Part shown: one piece after another, positions 1 through 7,265 of the stretch | Position numbering within the stretch: the stretch's first letter is position 1 | How the letters are laid out: every line of letters starts with the position of its first letter | Program-made: the position numbers and the translations under genes | Notes under the pieces: generated by a model | Seen by the model: the letters and a program-made list of their open reading frames with translations, nothing else | What the model was told of the DNA's origin: nothing | The model's database searches: none | Assembly: GCF_905220705.1 (NCBI RefSeq) | Contig: NZ_CAJNAT010000047.1 | Span: forward strand, 1-39,395 | Source of the DNA: Paraburkholderia domus | Lineage (GTDB): Bacteria; Pseudomonadota; Gammaproteobacteria; Burkholderiales; Burkholderiaceae | Direction: 5' to 3' | Length of the DNA: 39,395 nt

Positions 1-819
1 CAGGCATGCACCATTGCCGTGTCGGTCATTGCGGCGCTGCCGTTCACCGGTATACCGCATCTCCGTTTCTCCGCCAACGCCGAGCCCGACGCGGGATTGG
101 AATGCTTCCAATGCATCCTTGCGCAAATTCATAGGCGTCGTGCCGGCGTGGGACTCGAATCCCACAATCGTCACTTCCAACTCGTAGATGCCCTGGGCAC
201 CGGTTACCACGCCAATCGGAAGATTGGCATTTTCCAGTATCGGTCCTTGCTCAATATGCGCCTCGAAATAGGCTTTCGGCACCTGCGCATAAGTCGCAGT
301 GCCGGCGAATCCGGTACGTTGCAACTCGTCACCCAGGCGTACGCCGGTTTGCATGCAGGGGCGTGCGCGCGCAACGTCAATATCGAGTTTCCCGCTGTAC
401 ACAGCGGAGCCCATCATGCCCGGTGTGAAGCGCGAGCCCTCTTCGTTGGTCCAGGCAACGACTTCGATGGGATACCGGGTACTGACGTCAAGGTCGTTCA
501 AAGTCCGGATCACTTCGAGGCCCGCCAATACCCCGTATACCCCGTCAAAGCGACCACCCGCAGGTTGCGTGTCAAGATGACTTCCACACATCACGGCCGG
601 GGCGTCTTTCTGGGTGCCGTCCCTGCGCGCGAAAATATTGCCGATTGGATCGATGCGAAGCTCGCATCCGGCTTCTTCACACCATTGCATAAATAGGCGC
701 CGGCCCTGTACCTCCTCGTCTGTCAGCGCCAGGCGGCAGTTGCCACCTTTAGCCGTCGCGCCGATCCTCGCCATGTCCATCAACGAACGCCAGAGCCTGT
801 CCTGATTCACGCTGATCAT
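1..819 (-). CDS. Zn-dependent N-carbamoyl-L-amino-acid hydrolase / allantoate amidohydrolase family (3' end off the window)
   Basis: I translated this on the minus strand from ATG at 819. The first ~230 residues are a clear M20-family hydantoinase/carbamoylase-type amidohydrolase. Metal-binding motifs occur in the family order: GSHLDTQPAGGRFDG (first His and bridging Asp), NEEGSRF (Glu pair) and FEAHIEQGP (His of the dimerisation region), then a SHAGTTPM loop. Enzymes of this family remove the carbamoyl group from N-carbamoyl amino acids or open allantoate/ureido compounds, giving free amino acid, CO2 and ammonia in the cytoplasm; the exact substrate cannot be read. The gene is divergent from the LysR gene at 1035, and the 215-bp gap holds a 43-bp element shared with two other promoters here. 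The expected helix after RKDALEA is not recognisable: the current frame becomes Arg-rich, and a family-like DTAMVHA motif sits in another frame near the edge, so a frameshift is possible. The C-terminal part lies outside the window. Confidence 0.85.
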   Translation of the reverse strand, partial: MISVNQDRLWRSLMDMARIGATAKGGNCRLALTDEEVQGRRLFMQWCEEAGCELRIDPIGNIFARRDGTQKDAPAVMCGSHLDTQPAGGRFDGVYGVLAGLEVIRTLNDLDVSTRYPIEVVAWTNEEGSRFTPGMMGSAVYSGKLDIDVARARPCMQTGVRLGDELQRTGFAGTATYAQVPKAYFEAHIEQGPILENANLPIGVVTGAQGIYELEVTIVGFESHAGTTPMNLRKDALEAFQSRVGLGVGGETEMRYTGERQRRNDRHGNGACL

Positions 820-1034
820 GCTGGTCACTTCCCTAAGTTTGAAAAAGTTGATTGCGCCCGCTAGACAGCTTTGGTCGAGAACCGGGCGGAAGCGGTTTCG
901 TGAGAACCTGAATGGACTGTGCGGATCCATGCCGCTGCGAATGGCTCTGGAGGTAAGCGTATATACTGGGATTGATTAACAAAAGACAAAAAATATTTCA
1001 CCTCGATAACGTTTTGTTGTCATCTCCCGCAGCC
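820..1034. promoter_or_regulatory. Divergent intergenic region between carbamoylase and LysR genes
   Basis: This non-coding gap holds the two divergent promoters. The half near the LysR gene is AT-rich (about 965-1020) and contains the 43-bp element listed separately. A TATATA at 960-965 is a possible -10 box for the minus-strand hydrolase gene. Nothing else recognisable was seen. Confidence 0.6.
980..1022 (-). promoter_or_regulatory. 43-bp LysR-type regulatory element, copy 1 (toward carbamoylase)
   Basis: On the minus strand this reads TGACAAC-AAAAC-GTTATC, then 17 nt, then GTCTTTTG. The GACAAC-N5-GTTATC part (plus-strand 1005-1021) is an inverted repeat of the LysR T-N11-A type with one mismatch. 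Total length, spacing and the GTCTTYTG end are identical to the elements at 9739-9781 and 19595-19637. It lies 12 bp upstream of the LysR start at 1035 and points toward the hydrolase. It is probably the recognition site plus the activation half-site of the divergent LysR regulator; that role is inferred. Confidence 0.65.
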
Positions 1035-1970
1035 ATGAAACTTAACCAACTCAACGCGTTTCTCGCGGTGACCCAACATACGACGATTCGTGGTGCGGCG
1101 CGCGCACTGGGTTTGACGCAGCCGGCAGTCACCAGAGTCGTACGCGAACTCGAACTCGATTTCGGTGTTCCACTGATCACGCGAAGCGTGAAGGGCATTG
1201 AACTCACGGAGTACGGCAAGGCATTCGAAGTCCGCGCCCGGTTGCTGGTGAAAGAGATGCGCCGCACGCGCGACGAGATTGAGCAGATCAAGCACGGCAC
1301 GACCGGATCAGTATCGATCTCCGTTAGCCCCACCGTCGCATTCACGATTCTGCCGGCTGCTTTTGACGCTTTTACGCGTAACCTGCCCGAAGCCACGGTC
1401 AATTTCAGCGAGGGAAGCCATACGTTCGGCTTTGCCAGGCTGCGTGACGGTACGCTCGATTTCATCGTCACCCATCTGCTGGAAGCACCAGAAGAAGCCG
1501 ACGGTGAGTTCACATTCATTCCACTCTTCCGTTCGGTCTTCGTGGTCGGTGCCAGGAACCGGCACCCGCGGGTCCGTGCCCGCTCGCTGCGAGAGATCCA
1601 CGATGAACAGTGGTGCATGCCGTTGTATGGCGCGGGTGGCGATGATCTGACTCGTTCGATTTTTCAGCCGAATGGCATGGCGAGACCTAAACGCATCGTT
1701 CGATGTCCTTCTTTCTCGGTGGCACTCGGACTCGTCGCTCACACCAATGTTCTGAGCGTGTTCGCCAAGCCGCTTGTCGACATCGAATTCAAGCGGCACG
1801 GCATCAAGGCACTGACGCTGCAGGAACCGTTGCCGCAGCTAACCGTCGCGATCATCGCGCGGCGAGATGCACGTCTTACGCCTGCGGCACTGCACTTTAT
1901 CGATTGTTTGAAGGACGCCTCGGCGGCATTCGGGGCGGACTCGCTGGAGACTTCGGCCCTCGCACAATAG
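1035..1970 (+). CDS. LysR-family transcriptional regulator
   Basis: A 311-residue protein of normal LysR length. Residues 1-60 form the winged HTH (MKLNQLNAFLAVTQHTTIRG, then AARALGLTQPAVTRVVRELE and LITRSVKGIELTEYG). Residues ~90-300 are the periplasmic-binding-protein-like co-inducer domain. The ATG at 1035 was chosen because the HTH begins there as in other family members; an upstream in-frame TTG would only add a poorly conserved leader. It has no strong Shine-Dalgarno. It is divergent from the carbamoylase gene, the usual LysR/target arrangement, so it probably controls that gene in response to its substrate or product and represses itself. Its HTH is clearly paralogous to that of the LysR protein at 8744-9727 (both have SIRGAAR/TIRGAAR, Q-AVT-VRELE and VRARL), and both genes sit next to the same 43-bp element. 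Confidence 0.9.
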   Translation: MKLNQLNAFLAVTQHTTIRGAARALGLTQPAVTRVVRELELDFGVPLITRSVKGIELTEYGKAFEVRARLLVKEMRRTRDEIEQIKHGTTGSVSISVSPTVAFTILPAAFDAFTRNLPEATVNFSEGSHTFGFARLRDGTLDFIVTHLLEAPEEADGEFTFIPLFRSVFVVGARNRHPRVRARSLREIHDEQWCMPLYGAGGDDLTRSIFQPNGMARPKRIVRCPSFSVALGLVAHTNVLSVFAKPLVDIEFKRHGIKALTLQEPLPQLTVAIIARRDARLTPAALHFIDCLKDASAAFGADSLETSALAQ

Positions 1971-2028
1971 AACGATCGCTGCGGCACCTTCGCATCATCG
2001 CTTGAGGGCAAAGACTAACAACGGGCAA

Positions 2029-2679
2029 TCAGGATGCGACGTCAGGCACACTTTTCCGGCTCAACCGAGTCGAATAGTGCAGGGTATCGATGCCGGCGAG
2101 CAGCAGCGCGTCGACGTCTTCCCAGCGTGCGCCGTGCAACCGGTCGGTCCACACCATCGAGCCGAAAATGCCTTCCAGCAGCGACTGGAAATAGACGCTT
2201 GCAAGGTGCAGGTCGAGTGTGGCCGGCAGTTCACCGCTGGCCACCGCGCGCCGCAGCAGCGCGGTCGTAATACGTAGCGTCTGCTTGTCATAGAGCGTGC
2301 GTCGGCGCAGCAGCGGCGCATTTTCCTCGCTCTGCTCGCACTTCATGTACAGGATCTCGAGCACCCGCTGCACCGAACCTGACTCCACACATTGCCGCAG
2401 ATAGTGCAGCGCCGCCTGGCGAAGCGTTTCGAGCACAGGCCCATCCTCGACCAGTTCGAAACCCTCAGCGGCACGCGCGAACGCCCGATCGCACATGGCG
2501 AGGCACACGTCGATCTTGTTCTTGTAGTGACCATAGACTGCGCCGCGCGAAATACCCGCGGCATCCGCAATGTCGGCCATTGCGGTTTGCGCGACACCTT
2601 TTTCCAGAAACACCAACTCGGCAGCATCGAGGATGCCGTTGCGCGTGTTCTGCGATTCCACTTTCGTCTTGCGGGCCAT
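2029..2679 (-). CDS. TetR/AcrR-family repressor of the adjacent RND efflux operon
   Basis: A 216-residue regulator. Residues ~12-60 form the TetR HTH (TRNGILDAAELVFLEKGVA, then MADIADAAGISRGAVYGHYKNKIDV). The rest is an all-helical ligand domain of the AcrR/MtrR-like C-terminal type (FQSLLEGIFGSMVWTDR). The start is supported by GGGAGGG 5-10 nt upstream of ATG on the minus strand. The gene is divergent from the adaptor/pump/channel operon at 2841-8683, the arrangement of BpeR-BpeAB-OprB and AmrR-AmrAB-OprA in Burkholderia. It is therefore expected to bind the operator in the intergenic region, repress the pump and itself, and release when a hydrophobic drug or metabolite binds. The exact orthologue among BpeR, AmrR and related proteins was not resolved. 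Confidence 0.92.
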   Translation of the reverse strand: MARKTKVESQNTRNGILDAAELVFLEKGVAQTAMADIADAAGISRGAVYGHYKNKIDVCLAMCDRAFARAAEGFELVEDGPVLETLRQAALHYLRQCVESGSVQRVLEILYMKCEQSEENAPLLRRRTLYDKQTLRITTALLRRAVASGELPATLDLHLASVYFQSLLEGIFGSMVWTDRLHGARWEDVDALLLAGIDTLHYSTRLSRKSVPDVAS

Positions 2680-2700
2680 TAATCCCTCCCTTTCAATTAG

Positions 2701-2720
2701 CTGTCGTCTGAATGCGACAG
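2701..2720. promoter_or_regulatory. Inverted repeat in the tetR leader
   Basis: CTGTCG-N8-CGACAG is a perfect 6-bp-arm inverted repeat lying 21 bp upstream of the tetR start codon. It could be a second regulator site or an mRNA hairpin in the tetR leader. Function is not shown by sequence. Confidence 0.4.
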
Positions 2721-2742
2721 TTGGCCATCTCGGTACTTTATT

Positions 2743-2762
2743 TAATCAGACATGACTGATTA
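2743..2762. promoter_or_regulatory. Putative TetR operator overlapping the RND operon promoter
   Basis: This is a 20-bp palindrome: arms TAATCAG and CTGATTA (7 bp, perfect) around A-CATG-A, so only one base pair is asymmetric. Its right end overlaps the first two bases of a consensus -10 box TATAAT at 2761-2766, so bound repressor would block RNA polymerase at the efflux operon. It lies midway between the divergent tetR and adaptor genes. The symmetry is read directly; binding is inferred from TetR-family practice. Confidence 0.75.
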
Positions 2763-2766
2763 TAAT
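2761..2766 (+). promoter_or_regulatory. -10 box of the RND efflux operon
   Basis: A perfect TATAAT hexamer 75 bp before the adaptor start codon. The -35 position is weak (TTTATT/TTATTT-like), consistent with a regulated promoter. Confidence 0.55.
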
Positions 2767-2840
2767 CGATCGCCTTAAGCGGACCGCTGGACGAGGCGAT
2801 GGCAACCCCCGGCGTATCCGCGACGACAGAAAGGATTCAC

Positions 2841-4010
2841 ATGAAGACCACGCGCTCCATCCTGTTGGCTCTCGCGCTCGTTTCGCTGCTCGCCGGATGC
2901 GGCAAGGGGCGATCCGAGGCAGGCGAAGCGGCGGCACAACCGCAGGAAGTCGCGGTTGTCACGGTCCGCCCGTCGGCGGCGCCGTTGACGGTCGAACTGC
3001 CGGGCCGCCTCGAAGCATACCGGCAGGCGGAAGTGCGGGCGCGTGTCGCCGGCATCGTGACGGCGCGCCTCTATGAAGAAGGGCAGGAGGTGCGCAAGAA
3101 CGCACCGCTATTCCGTATCGATCCTGCGCCGCTAAAGGCCGCGCGCGACGTGGCCGCCGGTTCGCTCGCGCGCGCCGAAGCCAATGCGCTCGGCGCGACC
3201 GACAAGCGCAAGCGCTATGACGATCTCGTAACGGACCACGCCGTCAGCGAACGCGATCACACCGAGGCCCTGACCGAGGAGCGTCAGGCGAAGGCCGAAG
3301 TCGCATCCGCGCGGGCGGAGCTCGAGCGTGCCCGGCTCCAGTTGAGCTACGCCACTGTCACGGCGCCGATCGACGGCCGCGCCCGGCGTGCGTTGGTGAC
3401 CGAAGGCGCACTGGTGGGCCAGGATTCGGCCACGCCGTTGACGAGGGTCGAGCAGATCGATCCGATCTACGTGAACTTCTCGCAACCGGCCGCCGATGTC
3501 GCCGCGCTGCGCCGCGCAATCGATACGGGCCGCGTGAAGGGTGTCGCGCAGAAGGACGTCAAGGTGCGCCTGACGCTGCCTGACGGCAGCGACTATACCC
3601 AGCCGGGAACGCTGCTCTTTACCGATCTGGCCGTCGACCCTGGCACGGATACCGTTGCGATGCGCGCGCTGTTTCCCAATCCGCGGCGCGAGCTGTTGCC
3701 GGGTGCGTATGTGCGGATCACGCTGGATCGCGCCATCGATACCGCTGCGATCGCCGTGCCGCGCGATGCCGTGAGCCGTACCGCCGATGAGGCGTCGGTC
3801 AAGATCGTCGATGCGGCGGGCAAGATTGCGGTGGTGCCCGTCCAGGTCAACGAGCTCAAAGGGCGCAACTGGCTCGTGACGGGCGGCCTCAAAGGCGGGG
3901 AGCGCGTCGTGGTCGAAAACGCTGCGATCCTGGAGCCTGGCGCCGTCGTCAAACCGCGCGAACGCGCGATTGAACCGCAGACCGATGCGAAGACCGCGGC
4001 TAGCACGTAG
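2841..4010 (+). CDS. RND efflux periplasmic adaptor (membrane fusion lipoprotein, BpeA/AmrA/AcrA-like)
   Basis: A 389-residue periplasmic adaptor linking inner-membrane pump to outer-membrane channel. It begins with a lipoprotein signal ending in the lipobox LLAGC at about residue 20. The lipoyl/barrel-sandwich halves follow (AEVRARVAGIVTARLYEEGQ-V-APLFRIDP at ~60-100; LSYATVTAPIDGRARRALVTEGALV at ~170-200), with an intervening alpha-hairpin rich in Ala, Glu and Arg. Beta-barrel and membrane-proximal domains complete the family order (DP-YVNFSQP; LLPGAYVRI). ATG 2841 was chosen because GAAAGGA precedes it and the signal peptide starts there; an upstream in-frame start at 2799 would add 14 residues before the signal. 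It is first gene of the operon under the TetR operator. A 117-bp gap separates it from the pump gene. Confidence 0.93.
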   Translation: MKTTRSILLALALVSLLAGCGKGRSEAGEAAAQPQEVAVVTVRPSAAPLTVELPGRLEAYRQAEVRARVAGIVTARLYEEGQEVRKNAPLFRIDPAPLKAARDVAAGSLARAEANALGATDKRKRYDDLVTDHAVSERDHTEALTEERQAKAEVASARAELERARLQLSYATVTAPIDGRARRALVTEGALVGQDSATPLTRVEQIDPIYVNFSQPAADVAALRRAIDTGRVKGVAQKDVKVRLTLPDGSDYTQPGTLLFTDLAVDPGTDTVAMRALFPNPRRELLPGAYVRITLDRAIDTAAIAVPRDAVSRTADEASVKIVDAAGKIAVVPVQVNELKGRNWLVTGGLKGGERVVVENAAILEPGAVVKPRERAIEPQTDAKTAAST

Positions 4011-4068
4011 CAAGCGTGAATCACGCACGTGGTCACGCATGTAGCAGACGTGCAAAGCGCGTCGATGA

Positions 4069-4102
4069 ACCGCGCGGCGCCGTCAGCACGCGCCGCCGCG
4101 GT
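4069..4102 (+). repeat. GC-rich hairpin between adaptor and pump genes
   Basis: ACCGCGCGGCG and CGCCGCCGCGGT can pair with a one-base bulge around an 11-nt loop, without a following T tract. It may stabilise or attenuate the operon mRNA; it does not look like an intrinsic terminator. Confidence 0.35.
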
Positions 4103-4127
4103 CCAACCTAACTGATCAGAGGCCGCA

Positions 4128-7100
4128 ATGGCTCGTTTCTTTATCGATCGCCCCGTGTTCGCGTGGGTGATCTCGTTGCTCATCATGCTCGCGGGCATCT
4201 TCGCGATCCGCGCGCTGCCCGTTGCGCAGTACCCGGATATTGCGCCGCCCGTCATCAACATCTGGGCGAACTATCCGGGCGCGTCCGCGCAGGTCGTCGA
4301 GGAATCGGTGACCGCGGTGATCGAACGCGAGATGAACGGCGCACCTGGCCTGATGTACACGTCGGCGACCAGCAGTGCGGGGTCGGCGTCGATCACGCTC
4401 ACGTTCAAGCAGGGCGTCAACCCGGACCTGGCCGCCGTTGAAGTGCAGAACCGCCTGAAGACAGTCGAGGCGCGTTTGCCCGAGCCGGTGCGGCGCGACG
4501 GCGTTTCCGTCGAGAAAGCGGCGGACAATATTCAGCTCGTCGTGACGCTCACGTCTGACGACGGCCGGATGAGCGAAGTACAGCTCGGCGAACTCGCGTC
4601 GGCGAATGTCGTGCAGGCGCTGCGGCGTGTGGAGGGTGTCGGCAAGGTGCAGTTCTGGGGCGCGGAGTACGCGCTGCGCATCTGGCCCGACCCGACCCGG
4701 ATGACGTCGCTCAACCTCACCGCAACCGATCTGGTGACGGCGATCCGCAGCCACAACGCACGCGTGACGGTCGGCGATATCGGCAACCAGGCGGTCCCAA
4801 ACTCGGCGCCGATCAGCGCGACCGTGCTGGCGGACGGACAACTGCGCACGCCCGAGGAATTCGGCGGCATCGCGTTGCGCACGCGTCCCGACGGCTCGTC
4901 GCTGTATCTGCGCGACGTGGCGCGCGTGGAGTTCGGCGGCAGCGACTATTCGTTCACGTCGCGCGTCAACGGCAAGACTGCGACCGGCATGGCGATCAAG
5001 ATGGCGCCGGGCTCGAACGCGGTCGCGACCGTCAAGCGCGTGCGCGCGACGATGGATCAGCTGGCGAAGTATTTTCCGTCTGGCGTGAGCTATCAGATTC
5101 CGTACGAGACGGCGTCGTTCGTGCAGATCTCAATCCAGAAGGTGGTGAGCACGCTGATCGAGGCGGGCGTCCTCGTGTTCCTCGTGATGTATCTGTTCAT
5201 GCAGAACATCCGCGCGACGCTGATTCCGACGCTGGTCGTGCCGATCGCTTTGCTCGGCACGTTCGCCGTGATGCTCAGCCTCGGCTTCTCGATCAACGTG
5301 CTGACGATGTTCGGCATGGTGCTTGCCATCGGCATTCTTGTCGACGATGCGATCGTCGTAGTCGAGAATGTCGAGCGGATCATGGCCGAGGAGGGGCTCT
5401 CGCCCTACGACGCGACCGTAAAGGCAATGCGCCAGATCAGCGGCGCCATCATCGGCATCACGGTGGTGCTGATTTCCGTGTTCGTGCCGATGGCGTTTTT
5501 CAGCGGCGCGGTGGGTAACATCTATCGGCAATTTGCGTTGTCGCTGGCGGTGTCGATCGGCTTCTCCGCGTTTCTCGCGCTGTCGCTGACACCCGCGCTG
5601 TGCGCAACGCTGCTCAAGCCGATTGCCGGCGATCACCACGAGAAGACCGGCTTCTTCGGCTGGTTCAACCGGGTGTTCGCGCGCGCAACGAGCCGCTATC
5701 ACGCCACGGTCGCGAAGATCCTGAAGAAGCCGGTGCGCTGGGTCGTGCTGTACGCGGCGATCGGCGCGGCGGTGGCCGTGCTGTTCCTGCGCCTGCCGAC
5801 GGCATTCTTGCCCGACGAAGACCAGGGCAACTTCATGATCATGGTGATGCGCCCGCAGGGCACGCCGATGAACGAGACGATCCAGAGCATCAAGGAAGTG
5901 GAGCGCTATCTGCTCGACAAGGAACCGGTCGCCTATTCGTATGCAGTCGGCGGGTTCAGTCTGTACGGCAGCGGTCCGAGCAGCGGCATGATCTTCGCGA
6001 CGCTAAAGAACTGGAAGGAACGCAAAGACGTCGAGGCTCATGTGCAGGCGATCGTGGAACGCGTGAACGAGCGCTTTGCCGGCACGCCGAATGTCACGGT
6101 GTTTGCGATGAATTCGCCGGCGCTGCCGGATCTCGGCTCGTCGAGCGGCTTCGACTTCCGTCTGCAGGATCGCGGCGGCGTTGGCTATGCGGCGCTGGTG
6201 GCGGCGCGCGACCGGCTGCTGGCCGAAGGCGCCAAACAGCCCGCGATCACCGACCTGATGTTCGCCGGCGAGCATGACGCGCCGCAGATTCATCTCGACA
6301 TCGACCGCAACAAGGCTGCGGCAATGGGCGTGACGATGGACGAGATCAATACGACGCTCGCCGTCATGTTCGGCTCCGACTACATCGGTGACTTCATGCA
6401 CGGCAGCCAGGTGCGGCGCGTGATCGTGCAGGCGGACGGCCGGGATCGCGTCGACATCAACGACGTGCGCAAGCTGCGCGTGCGCAATGCGGCGGGCGAG
6501 ATGGTGCCGCTGTCGGCGTTCGTCACGCTGCAATGGCGCGCAGGTCCGCCGCAGCTCACGCGTTACAACGGCTATCCGTCGTTCACCTTGAACGGATCGG
6601 CCGCGGCAGGGCATAGCAGCGGCGAGGCGATGCAGGTGATGGAAGCGCTCGCGAGCAAGCTGCCTGCGGGGATTGGCTTCGACTGGTCGGGGCAATCGTT
6701 TGAAGAGCGGCTGTCGGGTTCGCAGGCGCCGGCACTGTTCGCACTGTCGGTGTTGATCGTGTTCCTCGCGCTCGCTGCACTGTATGAAAGCTGGTCGATT
6801 CCGCTCGCGGTCATTCTCGTCGTGCCGCTCGGCGTGATCGGCGCCGTGCTGGGCGTGACGCTGCGCGGCATGCCGAACGATATCTATTTCAAGGTCGGTT
6901 TGATTGCGACGATCGGCCTGTCGGCGAAGAACGCGATCCTGATCGTCGAGGTGGCGAAGGATCTGTACGGCGCCGGCATGACACTCGTCGACGCGACGCT
7001 CGTGGCTGCGCGCTTGCGCTTGCGGCCGATCGTGATGACATCGCTAGCGTTCGGCGTTGGTGTGCTGCCGCTCGCGTTCGCGTCGGGTGCGGCCTCCGGT

Positions 7101-7265
7101 GCGCAGGTGGCGATCGGCACCGGTGTGCTCGGTGGCGTCATCAGCGCGACCGTGCTTGCCATTTTCATGGTGCCGCTGTTTTTCGTGGTCGTCGGGCGGG
7201 TGTTCAACGTCGGCAAGCGCCGGCGGCGGAGCCTGTCCGCAACGAACCCGCTGGAGATGAAGTGA
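4128..7265 (+). CDS. RND multidrug efflux pump, HAE-1 family (BpeB/AmrB/AcrB-like)
   Basis: A 1045-residue inner-membrane proton/drug antiporter, the usual HAE-1 length. It starts with the canonical MARFFIDRPVFAWV and PVAQYPDIAPP. It has two repeats, each one transmembrane helix, a large periplasmic porter/docking loop and five further helices. The proton-relay residues are present: Asp406-Asp407 in GILVDDAIVVVENVER (TM4) and Lys934 in SAKNAILIVEVAKDL (TM10). FLPDEDQGNFM opens the second half. It works with the adaptor upstream and the channel downstream. The last codons overlap the channel start (TGATG at 7263-7267), implying translational coupling. Drug range cannot be inferred from sequence; BpeAB-OprB relatives export macrolides, fluoroquinolones and quorum-sensing signals. 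Confidence 0.96.
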   Translation: MARFFIDRPVFAWVISLLIMLAGIFAIRALPVAQYPDIAPPVINIWANYPGASAQVVEESVTAVIEREMNGAPGLMYTSATSSAGSASITLTFKQGVNPDLAAVEVQNRLKTVEARLPEPVRRDGVSVEKAADNIQLVVTLTSDDGRMSEVQLGELASANVVQALRRVEGVGKVQFWGAEYALRIWPDPTRMTSLNLTATDLVTAIRSHNARVTVGDIGNQAVPNSAPISATVLADGQLRTPEEFGGIALRTRPDGSSLYLRDVARVEFGGSDYSFTSRVNGKTATGMAIKMAPGSNAVATVKRVRATMDQLAKYFPSGVSYQIPYETASFVQISIQKVVSTLIEAGVLVFLVMYLFMQNIRATLIPTLVVPIALLGTFAVMLSLGFSINVLTMFGMVLAIGILVDDAIVVVENVERIMAEEGLSPYDATVKAMRQISGAIIGITVVLISVFVPMAFFSGAVGNIYRQFALSLAVSIGFSAFLALSLTPALCATLLKPIAGDHHEKTGFFGWFNRVFARATSRYHATVAKILKKPVRWVVLYAAIGAAVAVLFLRLPTAFLPDEDQGNFMIMVMRPQGTPMNETIQSIKEVERYLLDKEPVAYSYAVGGFSLYGSGPSSGMIFATLKNWKERKDVEAHVQAIVERVNERFAGTPNVTVFAMNSPALPDLGSSSGFDFRLQDRGGVGYAALVAARDRLLAEGAKQPAITDLMFAGEHDAPQIHLDIDRNKAAAMGVTMDEINTTLAVMFGSDYIGDFMHGSQVRRVIVQADGRDRVDINDVRKLRVRNAAGEMVPLSAFVTLQWRAGPPQLTRYNGYPSFTLNGSAAAGHSSGEAMQVMEALASKLPAGIGFDWSGQSFEERLSGSQAPALFALSVLIVFLALAALYESWSIPLAVILVVPLGVIGAVLGVTLRGMPNDIYFKVGLIATIGLSAKNAILIVEVAKDLYGAGMTLVDATLVAARLRLRPIVMTSLAFGVGVLPLAFASGAASGAQVAIGTGVLGGVISATVLAIFMVPLFFVVVGRVFNVGKRRRRSLSATNPLEMK

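Noticed and set aside
19..696. 225-codon plus-strand frame at the left end
   Set aside because: The minus strand encodes a well-conserved carbamoylase N-terminal domain over the same bases.
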